DNA of 64,000 nucleotides from positions 1,612,001 through 1,676,000 of the forward strand of contig JAEOAD010002183.1 of the NCBI GenBank assembly GCA_036365145.1, in the 5' to 3' direction. Each line of letters opens with the position of its first letter. Position 1 is the first letter of the stretch. The position numbers were made by a program, and so were the translations under genes. The notes beneath the pieces are model-generated. The model saw only the letters and a program-made list of their open reading frames with translations. It was not told the origin of the DNA and did no database searches. The stretch is from Orientallactaga sibirica. Its lineage: Eukaryota; Chordata; Mammalia; Rodentia; Dipodidae. Below are positions 21,976 through 34,055 of the stretch, one piece after another.

Positions 21976-24259
21976 AAATAACTTTATACTACCATGAAAG
22001 CACTTCTCTTCCTGGAACATACCAATAAAAGTTTCTCAGAAATTAGCAACACAAACAATACAGGCCTGCAGACTGCTGTCCCTGGCCTGTGCACACCTGC
22101 ACCGCCATCTCTGGCTGGCCCTCATGCCAGCATCTGGAAGACAGAGGCTCTTTTGTCCAAGCCACAGGTTCTTCCTTGGCTTGAAGCCTCACACTTAGTG
22201 TCACCATCTTCAGTGATTACTGGAAATGACTGTGATTCATGGCTAGTATGCCTTTATTTTCTCCAAGATCTAGACTATATCTGGTCTGAGCTAAGCTTCT
22301 TGTTCTGGCTGGAGTAGTGATTGATACATATTTTTGGAGAACTGGGGTTTTCCCCAAAAGATTGTAATTAATACCCTGAAAAGCACACATATACTTCCTT
22401 CTTCACAGCTGTTTGGAGGAAGGGCACCCCACCCCTTTCCTTATCAGAGACAGTGGTTAGCCTTTCTCTGCCTGGAACCCCCAGCATCCCAACCAATCCT
22501 GACATGTCCCAGTATGGACTTAGCCATCCAGCACAGTCATATTGATAGGTTTGTATGACTTGGAATAAAGGACTTAATATCTCTAGCCAAACTGACAGAA
22601 TTTAGTTTGGCTTTATGTGAACACGATCTTGAAGCGATGGCACAGGGGCCTTAAATACAAAAGAAAGGAGAAGTAAAATCAGAAAAAAATTGTGATGGAT
22701 AAGGGCAACAGTGATTCCATCTGTAGCTGTGAACATGGCAGGTGTTGATCTGCTCATGCAGAGGTCTCGTGGGATTAGAGTTAGTATGTTGAAGCTCAGC
22801 TGGACCATAGCAGCCATTGGAAGTGGCTAGAAAAAGTGCAGATTCCCAGGCCCCTGACCAATTTCAATAAAAAATGACTGGTGGATTTGTATATGAAATG
22901 TAAGTATCTGCACATTTAATACATTCTCCAGTGACGCGTCTGTGCAGTAAAGCTGGGGGACAGAGTTCCAAAAAAGGAAATAAACTCCTCTGTGAAAGAA
23001 GAAAGAAATCAAGGTCTGTGTAGGGCTTTCGTACAAATACTGACTATGGGGGGTCAAATGCCTTAAGAGGTTCCAGTTAACTGAAAACTAGCTTCCCACA
23101 CACTAATTTCAGCCCAATATGACCCAAAATTTAGTCTTGCAAAGGTTAAATAAATGCTCTGGGGTAATTGCTTGAACTTTAAAATTGTTTTTTTCTTGGA
23201 ACAGAGGTGGTGTTTGGGTAATGAAAGAATGGCTTCCACAACCTCAGAGACTGGGGAGAAGGGACCTTTAGTGAGGCTTATCTGTGACATGTTAGGGGAG
23301 CTGAGGCTGTTTTGATGCTGGTATATGGAGCTGGTGACTTCATGATTTGTTGTCTTTGATTTATGTTGATCTAGGGCCTTTCATGGAAAATCTCTTGTTC
23401 TTGGGTTTCCCTTACATTTAAATTGCTCTAGTTCGTACTCTATCTGCCCCATGCCCATGGCTCAGTATCTCCTAAAGGATTGTTTGTGCTGTTCCTTACT
23501 CGGACTCCACCACTCGGGCCCCATTATCTGCAACCCACAAAAACTGAAGAAGCTTGAGACATGACAGAGAAAGCTTCTTCCTGCTTAGGTGTGTTCTCCA
23601 TGCCTCTCACAGTGTTGGGCCTCAGCTTGAGAAAACAGAACAGGCGAGAACTCCTCTGCTCAGGTGACACACATCCTATCCACAGATCCATGTGGCTCTG
23701 CACTAATTCCCATGGTAGGCTCTTAGGTTCTGACTTTCCACTGTCTCCCTCTCATTGTCCTGCACCCTGTCCACCTCCACCATACATCATGAATTATCTT
23801 TAACACCTACTCTTGTTCTCAGGCATTTCATTATCCTCCTGGCCAGCTTCTTGGTTAAATGGGGCAAAGATAATGAAACACATCCTCTCTTTTGACAATG
23901 CTGGCCTCTCTAGCTTATTATCCTTTACACATTTCCTAAATGGTCTATGAGAGGGGACTTGCAAACTTTCTTAGAACTACTCTGTCACTTCCTATTTTCT
24001 TTCTCATCATTGAGCCACCTAGTCTGGTCTGAAGAGGGAAGAAATATATATATACATGGAGAGAAAGAGAATGGAAAACTTTAATAACAGTTTAAAGATA
24101 TTACCTTGTATTCTAATGAGATAAAAAGGGAAGAGTTTGTTTTCATTTGCCTTATATATTGCCCTTTGATACAAATTTCTAAAGCATATGAATATTAGAT
24201 ATGTCATATTTTGTTTCCAAAGAAAATGCTTTACATGTGGGATTATAAGAATGATTATT
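21976..24259. other. Unique stretch, no gene seen
   Basis: About 2.3 kb. A 107-codon frame at 21994-22317 (+) and a 74-codon frame at 22334-22558 (+) have no recognisable motif, and there is no supporting splice or promoter signal that I can see. Minor TA repeat at 24046-24054. Confidence 0.45.
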
Positions 24260-24589
24260 ATTGCAGTTACCTTTTAGTCACTGGTCAAACATCTGACCAG
24301 AAGCAGCTTATGGGAGGAAATGGTTTATTTCAGGTTTACAGATTCAGGGGAAGTTTTATCAGGGCAGAAGAAGCTGGCTCACTTCCATAGATCCATACCA
24401 GAGAGACACAACCAACAGCCAGAAAGTATCAATAGCCAGAACTCCAGCTGGTTCTGGTTAAGGCTGAACTACACAATTCTCTAGCTTTCTAAACACCTTC
24501 TCTAGCCAGCTGCTGGAGATGTAAGTTGCAAGCTTAATCAAATATACCATAGGCTATGGGGTACCTACATTCACATTCAAACCACCACA
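24260..24589 (-). repeat. 3' LTR of the MaLR
   Basis: 330 bp, with the TG edge at 24589 and the far edge at about 24260 ('tattgcagttacc'). It aligns with 25910-26244. Confidence 0.85.
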
Positions 24590-24606
24590 TCCCATCTCTG
24601 GCCCCT
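24590..24606 (-). promoter_or_regulatory. Polypurine tract of the MaLR
   Basis: The minus strand reads AGGGGCCAGAGATGGGA directly before the TG of the 3' LTR. That is the position where plus-strand DNA synthesis is primed in LTR elements. Two pyrimidine interruptions mark decay. Confidence 0.65.
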
Positions 24607-25885
24607 GTAGACTCACGATCATTTCACAATGGAAAATGCACTTAGTCCAATTTCAAAGGTTCCCATAATCTTTACCAACTTTAACAATGTTCAAAAGTCC
24701 AATGTCTTTTCTGAGATCCAAGACCAGCTCTTAACTACCAGTCCTATAAAATCAAAACACAGGTTATATATTTCCAACATATAATGGCATAGAGTAAAAA
24801 TTTCCATTATAAAAGGCATAATGATACAAAATCAATAACCAATAGGTAAACATCAAACATTGACAGTTGAGTCTGACAGCTATAACCAGTGATGAAAGTC
24901 TCTGGATTCCAATCCCATCACTCCAGCTGGGCTGAGCAGCCTGGGAAAAATTCCATAGTGAGCCAGTAACACCCTATTGCAGCTATTCCACAGCTATACT
25001 AGATTCAAAGCATCTTTGGGTCTACCCTGAAAACCATGGTTCATCTTCATTGCACCATACAATGACAATTTCAACCCCATTGCCCATTGCTGAATCTGAT
25101 CAGCAGCTGGAACTGGTTCATCTTCATATAATGACCTTACTGGGATTCCACACAGGGAGTTCAACCCTGCTTCACATACCAGAGGCCATTTCCAAAAAAC
25201 AGAACTTTGTTGCACATCCAATGACCCTTTCTTTCCAGCATTTGTTATACTTTCAAAACCAGTTCCAGGAGATTCAGCATAGACAAGTTCTAAATCCACC
25301 AGGAAATCAACCTTGCCTTGAAGATCAGCATGCACCTTTACCAGTCTTCCTTCAAGCCACCTCCTTTCAATGGCTCACCCTAAGGGCATCATTGTTTCAA
25401 TGCAAAGAAATTGTCCCACCCTTAATGGTGGTAATCTGCTTAACAATTGAAACTTCAGTGATCTAAAACCAATCGCTGTGCCAGTAATTTCAAACTTGAT
25501 TGAATTTTTTTCTTGTGATAAACTATGCATCTTTCATATCTTTCTGTTCTATACCTTCCGCCAAGCACACCAGTCTATTTCTTTTAAATTCAACCTTGAT
25601 TAAATTCTCAGGGAATGGGCAGAAGTATGCAGCCAGCCTTTCTGCTAGTATCTCAATGCCATCAAAGTTCTCTGTTTACCTTTTAAAAGTTCATAAGATA
25701 AACTTTCATAGTACACAATTCTCTGTGCATTTAGCATTTTCAATGTCTCACCAGAATATCCCATAAAGGTCTGCTTATAGCACTGCAATGCTTATCCAGT
25801 CCAAAGTACCAAATCTTTCCTCATTCCTCTTGCAAACAAGTTCCAAAAGACCAAAGCCTACACAGTGAGATTCATCATAGTAACA

Positions 25886-25903
25886 ACCCCACTCTTGGTA
25901 CCA
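25886..25903 (-). promoter_or_regulatory. tRNA-Leu-type primer-binding site
   Basis: The minus strand reads TGGTACCAAGAGTGGGGT, starting about six bases inside the 5' LTR edge. It matches the complement of a tRNA-Leu 3' end with one difference, by my recollection of the tRNA. A leucine primer fits the ERVL/MaLR lineage. Confidence 0.7.
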
Positions 25904-25909
25904 GTTTTC

Positions 25910-26244
25910 TATTGCAGTTACCAATTTTCTGTTGTTTGGTCACCACTGAACCAACATCCAACCAAAAGCATCTCATGGGAGGAAAGAGTTTATTTAAGGC
26001 CTATAGATTCAGGGGAAGTTCCATCAGGGCAGAAGAAGGTAGCTCAATTCCAAAGACCCAAAACAGAGAGACATAACCAACAGCCAGTAAGCATGACAAC
26101 CAGAGCTCCAACTGTCTCTGAACACACCTTAGGGCTATATTAAAAGATCCTCCCTGAGTGACACCTCCTCCAGCATGATGTTGGAGACTTAATAAAAAAT
26201 ACCTCGGGCTATGGAGGCTATATATTCATACTCAAACGACCACA
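25910..26244 (-). repeat. 5' LTR of the MaLR
   Basis: About 335 bp, in direct orientation to 24260-24589. The shared core includes 'attcaggggaagtt' and 'cagggcagaagaag'. Confidence 0.85.
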
Positions 26245-26280
26245 TTTCCATACTTTTTCTTCAGTATTGTTAGTCGGGAC

Positions 26281-26660
26281 TGTGCTCAGAAAAAAAGGCC
26301 AACATGGCAACTGCACCCTTCAATGGCCATGTTCCCCACATTCCTCAGCGAGACTTGAGCCAGTGGTCTCAAGACTCCCTGGCCAGGCACCAGCCAATCC
26401 CATACCCCAGTTTTGACCTCTTAAGGAGGCCCCTGTTTCCTCCTGTCCTTGAAACAGTTACATTCCCAAGCCTTCCCCTGACTCCTGACTAACATGTCAT
26501 CTTCCCCTGCCCAAGCCTTTAAAAGGACCTCCATGTTAGGTCCCAGGCACAAATTCCCTGGCCTTGTGCCTCGAGACCCATGAACCATGCCCAAGAGCTG
26601 TGCCAATAAACCTGGACTGCCTTTGCTAATCTGGTCTGATCTTGTTCCTTGTGTCAGTCA
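26281..26660 (+). mobile_element. Solo LTR of a different ERV class, plus strand
   Basis: Starts TGTGCTCAG; a CAGCCAATCCC (CCAAT-like) box at about 26390 is followed by a TATA-like 'cctttaaaagga' at about 26516, and AATAAA at 26605-26610 is followed by a T/G-rich end closing near 'gtgtca'. This promoter and poly-A layout, and the CA-rich U3, resemble gammaretrovirus-like LTRs rather than MaLR. No partner LTR is seen in the window. Confidence 0.55.
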
Positions 26661-26944
26661 AGCCTTTCAAGTATAAGTGGAATAATGAGGTCACTAAATC
26701 CAGAGTCAGGTCCATATCCTTATCCTCTCATCAACCCCTGGGCTTTGGTCACATCATCACTAATAGAGGATAATTACGAACCTATGAAGTGGTAGTCAAG
26801 GTTGTTAGAAACTTTAAATCATTTTAAAGGATTTTACTAAGAGCAATTCTAATTTTTGCACAGTAATAAAGCATCAGTAGGCAGAGTGAGGATGACTTCT
26901 GAGAGTCACCACAGGCTTCTGGTCTCCTTTGCTTCTTACAACTC

Positions 26945-27185
26945 TATGGTGTCCAACCTGAAAGAAGGACATAAAAGCCCATAGTGTGTTAGACAACTTG
27001 GTGCAGATATAAACAAGGGATACTGGCCAAGGTGACTGCAGCCAGACATCCAGCATGGAATGAATCAGCGGAGTACATATGCTATAAACAAACTGCATAG
27101 TTTTTGGTGTCTTGCCACCTTTGCTATGACTGGAATAACTATCTGCTTAGGCTTGGTGCAGGCGGCCTGTCTGTGAAAAAAGTTT
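26945..27185 (+). repeat. Left direct repeat flanking the ERVL-like remnant
   Basis: It shares an ordered set of motifs with 29681-29925: 'aaaagccca', 'agatataaacaag', 'agacatccagc', 'atatgct(a/g)taaacaaa', 'ctttgctatgact' and 'ggtgcagg'. Divergence is high, perhaps a quarter of positions. Confidence 0.65.
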
Positions 27186-29700
27186 TGTCTACAAAGCTGG
27201 CTGCAAAGCACATACCTTATAATTATGTGGTTAGTAGAATTTGGATTTTCTTGTGCAGATTTGGTCCCAGGAATTACTGACCTGTCTTCCCTGGCACAGG
27301 AGATAATTGAAGATATGTGTCCACCCCATAACTCATGGCTTCTGGTGTCTGCAATCCTTACCATTTGGGCTTCTTCAGAGGTTTGAGAAGAAGTGGACAG
27401 ATCTGCCATGTCTGTAGAGAAAACTCTTGAAGTCCTGGAAGACACTGCCAGGGAATGACTGAGATATTTGTAGCATGAGAGCAATGGCCATACTTAATGC
27501 CTTGAAGACCCGTCAAGATGCTTGAAGTGAGAAAAACCAATATGAGAATTCTGCTCTATGGAAGAATGCCTGGAGATGCAAATATGTAGTTTGGAGTGGC
27601 AGCTTCAGGGTGGCTCTTCTGAGAAAGGTAAGTCTGATTCTGAGGAGGTCCTCATCCTGCCTTGCGTGTGTGATCTATGGTCCTGAGGAAGACAGAGGTA
27701 GACAGCAGCCTCTGAACTTGAATGGTCAGGCCCAAAAGCAAAGGATTGAAATGGAGCACACATCCTTTACTCTGTACACCATGACTGAACTGTGTGAACT
27801 GGTGAAACAGTATCCACAGTGATGGGGAGAACCTGTCCCAGACTCATGAGTCTGCCTATGGGACAAAGGAGAGGATCATATATAGCTGACCCACCATTGA
27901 AATGAAAACACTGGAATACATGACTATATACCCGTCTCCAGACAATAGTTGCAGGTTTTACAACAGAACATGGGAGGACACACCTTAATGAGTTTAGCTT
28001 GTGCCCCAGAAGTTAGCAGTTAGCTGCTGCCCCAGGAGTATGGCACATACTGGGGAACTGCTAAAAACTGGGAATAGATGGACCATGAGCATAGAACAGA
28101 TCCGGATCATACAGGAAATGGAAATGCAGTAGGGTATGCTTGATCCAAACTCCCCGGGGCCAGATGTTGAATGGTTTACCATCCATATAAGGGATTTGGT
28201 GCTAGCTGCAGGCCAGTTGAGCACTTTTGGGATGTTGGCTACCATTCTGATACCTTATGAGGAACATTTGATCCATAAATAGATGACTGCAATGGCTGTT
28301 TTGTATAAAATAGAAGAAAAGGAAACAGGACATCATCTGCAGTGGAAAATATATTTCAGCAAAGAAGCAAGGACCCCTGGTAGTTCCTTAGAAGGGAAAG
28401 GGAACATTCCAGCAAGTCTCCTGTACATAAAACTGGGTAGACATTATACTGGCCTGAGAGCTGCCTTAGCATTGTAGTGGATGTGAAGTGCAGGGCCTGG
28501 ATTGTTTGTCAAATTCTTTGGTGTTGTCTGGTCTGGTAAGATTAAAAGGATCTCTTTTTCTTTTTATTTATTTATTTTTAAAAAATGCTGGGCATGGTGG
28601 CTCACACCTTTAATCCCAGCACTTGGGAGGAAGAGGTAGGAGGATCACCATGAGTTCGAGGCCACCCTGAGAATACAGAGTGAATTCCAGGTCAGCCTGA
28701 ACTAGAGTGAGACCCTACCTCAAAAAACCAATAAATAAATAAATAAAAAGACTAACAGGATCTCAGGGACCGCTGTGGACAAGATCCATGCCTGTTCACA
28801 ACCAATGACTATGAAGCAATTGCAAACTTTCATGGGGCTTTAGGGTATTGGCCCAAGTCTTATGGACTCTGTACACATATATAAGAAGGGGGCACCTGTC
28901 ATTGGATGAGGAAGACTGAACAGGCTTTCCTAGCTACCAAGCATGGGGTGGGACAACCATTATAGACCATAAACCACACCCAGTCCTTCAAATTAGATGC
29001 CACTGTTGGCACAGCTGGAATGGGCTAGGGTTCATGGCAAAACGATGGGTAAATGCTGGGTGTCCATTCAAGTCTGGTCTCAGTTTTAGAGGAGAACATT
29101 AATTAGATATGCCTTTATAGAAAAACAGCTGGCCACCTACAGGACTGTGAATCCATCACCATACAGCCAGGAGCTTGTACAGACTGCATATTCTATCCAG
29201 GGGTGGGTAAAAATCCTGGTTGACCACCCCCCAACCAGAAGTAGCTCATATGCCTATACTAGCCAAGTGGGGAACATTCTTGGAACAATGAAGCATGCTT
29301 AGTAGCAGTCCCCTGACAGCAAAACTTCTGGAAGTCTTGGGACCTATAGAGTATGTAACACCCCTAACCTGGCTGTACCAACTGATGACTACAGAACCTA
29401 ACCCTTATAAGGGAAGGTGCCACCCCCACTATCTGAGGCCTGGTATACAGATGGATCAAGCAGTGAACCATGGTGGACATGGGCAGCTGTGGCTATCACT
29501 GACACATTGTGGTTGAATCAGGGAAAGGACAAAACAGCCAATGGGCTGAACTACATGATGTGTACCCGGTAATAGATCCTTCTAAGCCTAAGAGGGTTAG
29601 CCTATGGTATGTTGTTGTTCCCTGTACTAGTGTGGCCTGTGGACTGAAGAGGCAGCCCTGTGGACTAGACTCAAGTAAGTGTATGTTGTCTAAAGTGATG
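27186..29700 (+). pseudogene. Broken ERVL-like gag-pol remnant
   Basis: An endogenous retroviral internal region, plus strand, with many stops and frameshifts. The longest gag-like stretch is 27610-27822 (70 codons, ending near a LVKQYPQ motif), and capsid-like residues continue past stops to about 28200. The pol part after the B1 insertion shows a connection-domain-like EKQLATY motif near 29130. An RNase H hallmark WYTDGSS lies at 29441-29461, then QWAEL in another frame near 29540, so a frameshift separates them. Integrase and env are not seen. It cannot encode a working protein. Assignment to the ERVL class rests on these short motifs. Confidence 0.6.
28588..28746 (+). mobile_element. B1-like SINE inside the ERVL-like remnant
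   Basis: Body 'gctgggcatggtggctcaca ... gaccctacctc' with an AATA-rich tail. Flanks 'aagattaaaaggatctc' (28537-28553) and 'aagactaacaggatctc' (28747-28763) are a diverged duplication. A T-rich block 28554-28586 lies between the left flank and the SINE and is unexplained. Confidence 0.85.
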
Positions 29701-29925
29701 AAGTGTAAGAAAGACCTAAAGGCCCAAACTACATTATACAACATGGTATAAATATAAGCAAGATGGCCTTGGCTGGACATCCAGCCCAGAACGAAGCACA
29801 GAGTGTATATGCTGTAAACAAATTACATAAGGATTTTGGCATCTTTCCACCTTTGTTATGACTGATATAAATATCTGCAGAAGTTCTGGTGCAGGGGGTC
29901 TTTCTCTGAACAAAGTATGTTGCAT
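29681..29925 (+). repeat. Right direct repeat flanking the ERVL-like remnant
   Basis: Counterpart of 26945-27185, about 2.74 kb away and in the same orientation. It could be a decayed LTR piece or a duplicated internal segment. Confidence 0.65.
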
Positions 29926-30223
29926 TTACCCAAGGCTCTGAGAAAATCCTTTGAATTCCTTGTGCCTTTCAATCTGCTATCTATGGTTGCAGAGCTCAGG
30001 CCTCTCAAACCACAGGCATCTTTAGGACCCTTCTAAATCCTTTGCCATGGGTTCCCTGGAACACCCCATTAGGGAGGCCTCAGACTTCGGATTTTTCTCA
30101 AGCTCTACTTTAAAATAATACCTTTTCCACATTTCATTTATTTTCCTGACCCCCCAATAGGTTTTTTAATAGATGACAGTTTTAGGAATATTTTACACAC
30201 TTATATGTAAATATACATATACA

Positions 30224-30225
<2 letters not shown>

Positions 30226-30288
<63 letters not shown>

Positions 30289-30289
30289 G
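30226..30289. repeat. (AT)n / (ATGT)n microsatellite
   Basis: Roughly 25 AT units ending in three gtat units. A 65-codon frame crosses it and is an artefact of the repeat. Confidence 0.95.
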
Positions 30290-31689
30290 ATATATTTCTC
30301 AGATGTTCTTCATGACTATAGTGATGGGATTGGAGTTGGTAGGGAACAAACATCAGGAAGGTGTGGGTAATCTTTGTAACTCCCAGGAGTAAGACCCTCT
30401 CCTTCACCAGAGGTTGCAAGGCTAGGGTAAGGCTAGAGAATATGGGGCAGCCATGAGGAGACTGGCCTAGAGTAAGACAGGGCAGAGCTATGGAGAGATT
30501 CTTGATGTACTATGGGTAGAAACAGGCTACGTGACCTAAGACTTTCTATTTCACAGCAAAGCTCATTCAAATGGAGTTGGAGGTGAAATACTGTCCTTTC
30601 AGCATAAGAAATCATTTTAGAATCACTTATATGAAATTTTCTTGAAGAGATGTGACCATACAGAGGGTGAGACTTTTTACTTTTTGGTGATTTTGTGTGT
30701 CTAATTTTCAGTTAATTCAGGAGCATATCTTTGTGGTAAGTACTTGAGAAGGGCTGTAGTAAACAAAGCAGGCCCGCTAGTGTTTCATTCATTCATGGGG
30801 TGTGGTGTTAACGCATTCCACCCCAAATGGAACATCTTTATGATTATGTAATCACAATTCTCTCCATGTAATCTAATGTTCCAGAGCAGTTAAACCATAC
30901 AAACAACCCATCATGAAGAGAAATTCCATTAAGCTAAATATATTAAAGGTCATAACAATACAATTCCATATCAGTGAGAACATTATCATTTGAATTGGCC
31001 ACTTGTGCTCAGTTTTCATTATTAGTATCATTTTTAAAAAAATTTTTGGCCTACAGGATATTGATTTGAGTCTGCTACAAAAAATCAAATTCAAATTGAT
31101 GTTTGCTGCCAAGTACTGTCTCTTTGAAATTGAATCTGTTCCCCTAGATTTCAAAACTGATAGTGTACTCAAGAGTAATCATGTTTAATTTGGGGGTTGC
31201 CTAGAAATACCTTGTCACAAATTGTACTAGTCATATATTTCTGGAATCTAAATACTAGGCACACAAAAATAACAAATAAAATATTTTGCTCATGAATCTG
31301 TCACACTGTTAGGTGGGTCTACTGTCGTCAAGTCATCTACTCAATATGAGGGTGCATTGGGCATGTTGGTTTGGGGCTGATAGATCCACATTCGTGATGG
31401 CACACTCGCATCCATGGCATGCTGGTGCTATTAGTTGAGCAGTCAAGAAGTGAGCTAGGGGTCCTGTTTCTTTCCACTCGGCTTTCCTTACTATATGTCC
31501 TTGCATCTCAACCTTGAGCTGACCCTTCCCAAGACAGGAAGTGAAATCCACTGTCCAAAAGTAGAATAGTAACATGGTATCCTTTTTTCTGATTTTAGTT
31601 AATTAAGGAGTTGAGAGCCCACACTTACAAGAAATGAGTGTCAACCCGTCTCTCAATAGTCTTGTCAAAGAATTTCAGGGTTATATTTT
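30290..31689. other. Unique stretch, no gene seen
   Basis: AT-rich sequence with no recognised repeat. Frames of 99 (-) and 61 (+) codons overlap at 30873-31188 and have no domain. Confidence 0.45.
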
Positions 31690-31865
31690 AAAATGCCAGT
31701 GATACCTTATGTTGAGCAAAACAAGCCACACTTAGACAAATAACACTTTTTTTAATGTAAAAACCTACATTTAAATGTGTGTGTGCGTGCGTGCGTGTGT
31801 ACATGCTTGCATGTGTGTGCAGGTCATGAAACTAGAACAGGTACCATGAGTGGACAAGGAGAGAT

Positions 31866-31906
<41 letters not shown>

Positions 31907-32102
31907 GTAGTGTTAATGGGATTCATGGGACTTTAAAGCAGAAGTGGGGATAGTGGGAGTGAAGAAGGGGATAGCAACAAGGTGCAGGAGGATGGGGGGG
32001 TAAACAGTGGGGTAGGAGGATGAATAAGAACAAAAGATGATTAACATTCCATAGTAAAATCCATTACTTTGTATGCTAACTTAAAATTAATAAAAAGAAA
32101 AA
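31690..32102 (+). mobile_element. L1 3'-end fragment, plus strand
   Basis: 'gagcaaaacaagccacactt' followed by 'agacaaataaca', and at the far end 'tttgtatgctaacttaaaat' with 'taataaaaag', fit a rodent L1 3' UTR on the plus strand. Two TG microsatellites interrupt it. Confidence 0.5.
31871..31904. repeat. (GT)n microsatellite
   Basis: About 16 GT units. A related 'gtgcgtgcgtgcgtgtgt' block lies at 31782-31800. Confidence 0.95.
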
Positions 32103-33778
32103 ACACCAGTGGTTCAATCTTGAATCTTGCCTATATAAGTGCAATTTTACTGATACACTGAAATAACAATATCGATTTTGTGAGATCAAACATAGCTCAG
32201 CTTGTTTATTAGACATCTCCCTCGATCTTACTAATCTGGCTCCAGTCATTCAGCAAAATTCTTCCCCAGATGTGTAAATTCCTTTGGGACCAATGTTGAT
32301 GAACCCTCATAGAACCAGGTGGCTCTGATCACAGTCCTTTTCTAGAATCTGGGTGACAGCCCCAATAGCATTCACTGAAGAAGTAAGAGCTCAGTAAAAC
32401 GCTTATCAGCCAAGCTCTGCCCACTCCTCTATGGTATGAGAATGGCCCCTAACTCGAACTCTTCAATTCTTGCCAAAAATTTCTCCAAAGCAGTTCAAAT
32501 GAAAGCTCTTTATGGTGTGGCCTCTTTGCTTCAGTTACTTGGAAGCATGACTGACTAAGCACATACAGAACATTAAGTGTCTTCCTGAGAAAACAATGGG
32601 GCTATTCAGTGCCTCCCTGAGAGGAAACACAACTCTTTCTTTTTTTGTAAATTTGGATCCCCTTCTGAAACAAGATTTCAGAGACTTTACAATTTGTGTC
32701 TCCTCTGTTAGGCAACATTGGGAGTGCCACACAGATGTAAGAATGGAGCCAGGGGCTTGGGGATGGTGGGGCTGTATTTCTTTGTAACAACTGGAAAAGT
32801 TTAACATGCCTTCCTGGTATGGTTCTCTCCATCTACATGTGGTGATAAACAGTGGATTTGGGGGGCCCAGCATGGTCTAGGATCGAACAGAAGACAAGGC
32901 ACCATTGTGTTTTGCTCTTTTTGCTGTTTCTGTACTACAAGGATAACATCTGTGGCATCCTTGTGAATTGACATAAAGCAGTGCTAGATAGTCTGCGTGA
33001 TTAACACCTGACATCCAGTCCCTGGAAATGTCACAGTCCTGGTGGGAGAGAGAAGGGGGACACACAATAGTACAGTTATTGTCACTGGTCTTTTGTGTGC
33101 TCCAAGATATCAAGATTTGCACGATGGGAAAAATCTTGCAACTCAAGTTTTTCCAAGGGGGGCAACCTTTCATTAGTCAGAGATGTATATGTTTGTTTTG
33201 GATCTTAAACAAGGAAAGTCAGTCTTTAACTCATAGAAGGCACTCTGAGCATGTGTGAAATAGCACCCTCAATTTGGTCAAGATTAGCTGATGCACATTT
33301 TCTGACCTTTCTTCTCTTGGATTGACATTCCCCTGGGGTGTTCTAGTCTTTGCACAAATAATGTCAATGTTAGGAGAGAAACCTGTTTGCTTTCCTTTGT
33401 GATGGTAGTGAAATATCAGACTCTCGGGGAAGGTAGAACACCCTGGTGTCATGGCTCCTTTTCAGGAAACCCCACAGGCAGTTTTTCAGGGGAACTGGAA
33501 AGAAACCCAAGCGGAAGTTATTGTTAATTAGTTTTGAATTAATGATTCTGAAAGGTTCATAATTATGAGTTACTGGTTCTTGGAGTCATACCAAATTTAC
33601 TCATAACAAGAAGCAAATATTACAGCCTTTGAAATGCACTGTTCCTATATCTTCACACTTCAATATGCTTTGAACTTCCACATGAGCCCACATAAATGAA
33701 GTTACGTGTTTCTTTTTAACTTTATACATTTCTTTGTGCATTTCTATTTTAATCCAACTATTCTAAATAACAGATCTT
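32103..33778. other. Unique stretch, no gene seen
   Basis: About 1.7 kb. The longest frame is 112 codons at 32535-32873 (-), overlapped by 63 (+) and 76 (-) codon frames. None shows a domain or convincing codon pattern by eye. Confidence 0.45.
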
Positions 33779-33792
33779 AAAAGACAGAATAG

Positions 33793-34054
33793 GGCTGGAG
33801 AGATGGCTTAGTGGTTAAGGCGCCTGCCTCCTAAGCCTAAGAACGCAGGTTCAATCTCCAGGTCCCACGTTTAGCCAGATGCAAAGTGACGCAAGGGCGC
33901 AATGCTGCACTTGACCACAAGGGGGCTCATGCATCTGGATTTCGTTCACAGCAGCTGAGAGGCTGCTGGCACGCCCATGTCTATCTGTCTTCCTCTCCCC
34001 CTCTCTCTGTCTCTCTCTGTGTCTCTCTCCAAAAAAAAAAAAAAAAAAAAAAAA
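33793..34054 (+). mobile_element. Long-variant B2-like SINE, plus strand
   Basis: The head 'gggctggagagatggcttag' is intact. After 'cagatgcaaagtgacgcaag' there is an extra block of about 35 bases ('gggcgcaatgctgcacttga ...') absent from most copies here, then CT-rich sequence and an A tail of about 24. Flanks 'aaaagacagaata' and 'aaaagtcagaata' are a near-exact duplication. Full head and tail suggest relative youth. Confidence 0.93.
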
Positions 34055-34055
34055 G

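Larger units (their letters stand above)
24260..26244 (-). mobile_element. Structurally complete non-autonomous MaLR, minus strand
   Basis: In minus-strand order: 5' LTR (about 25910-26244, starting TGTGGTCGTTTGAG), primer-binding site (25886-25903), about 1.3 kb of internal sequence without a credible gag or pol frame, a purine-rich tract (24590-24606), then 3' LTR (24260-24589, starting TGTGGTGGTTTGAATGTGAA). Both LTRs carry the AATAAA signal in the same place (complements at 25989-25994 and 24324-24329). I found no clear 5-bp duplication outside. Frames of 113 and 138 codons in the interior overlap on opposite strands and are not coding. Confidence 0.85.

Noticed and set aside
25050..25466. 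138-codon frame inside the MaLR interior
   Set aside because: It is on the strand opposite to the element, and MaLR interiors are non-coding; no gag-like motif is present.
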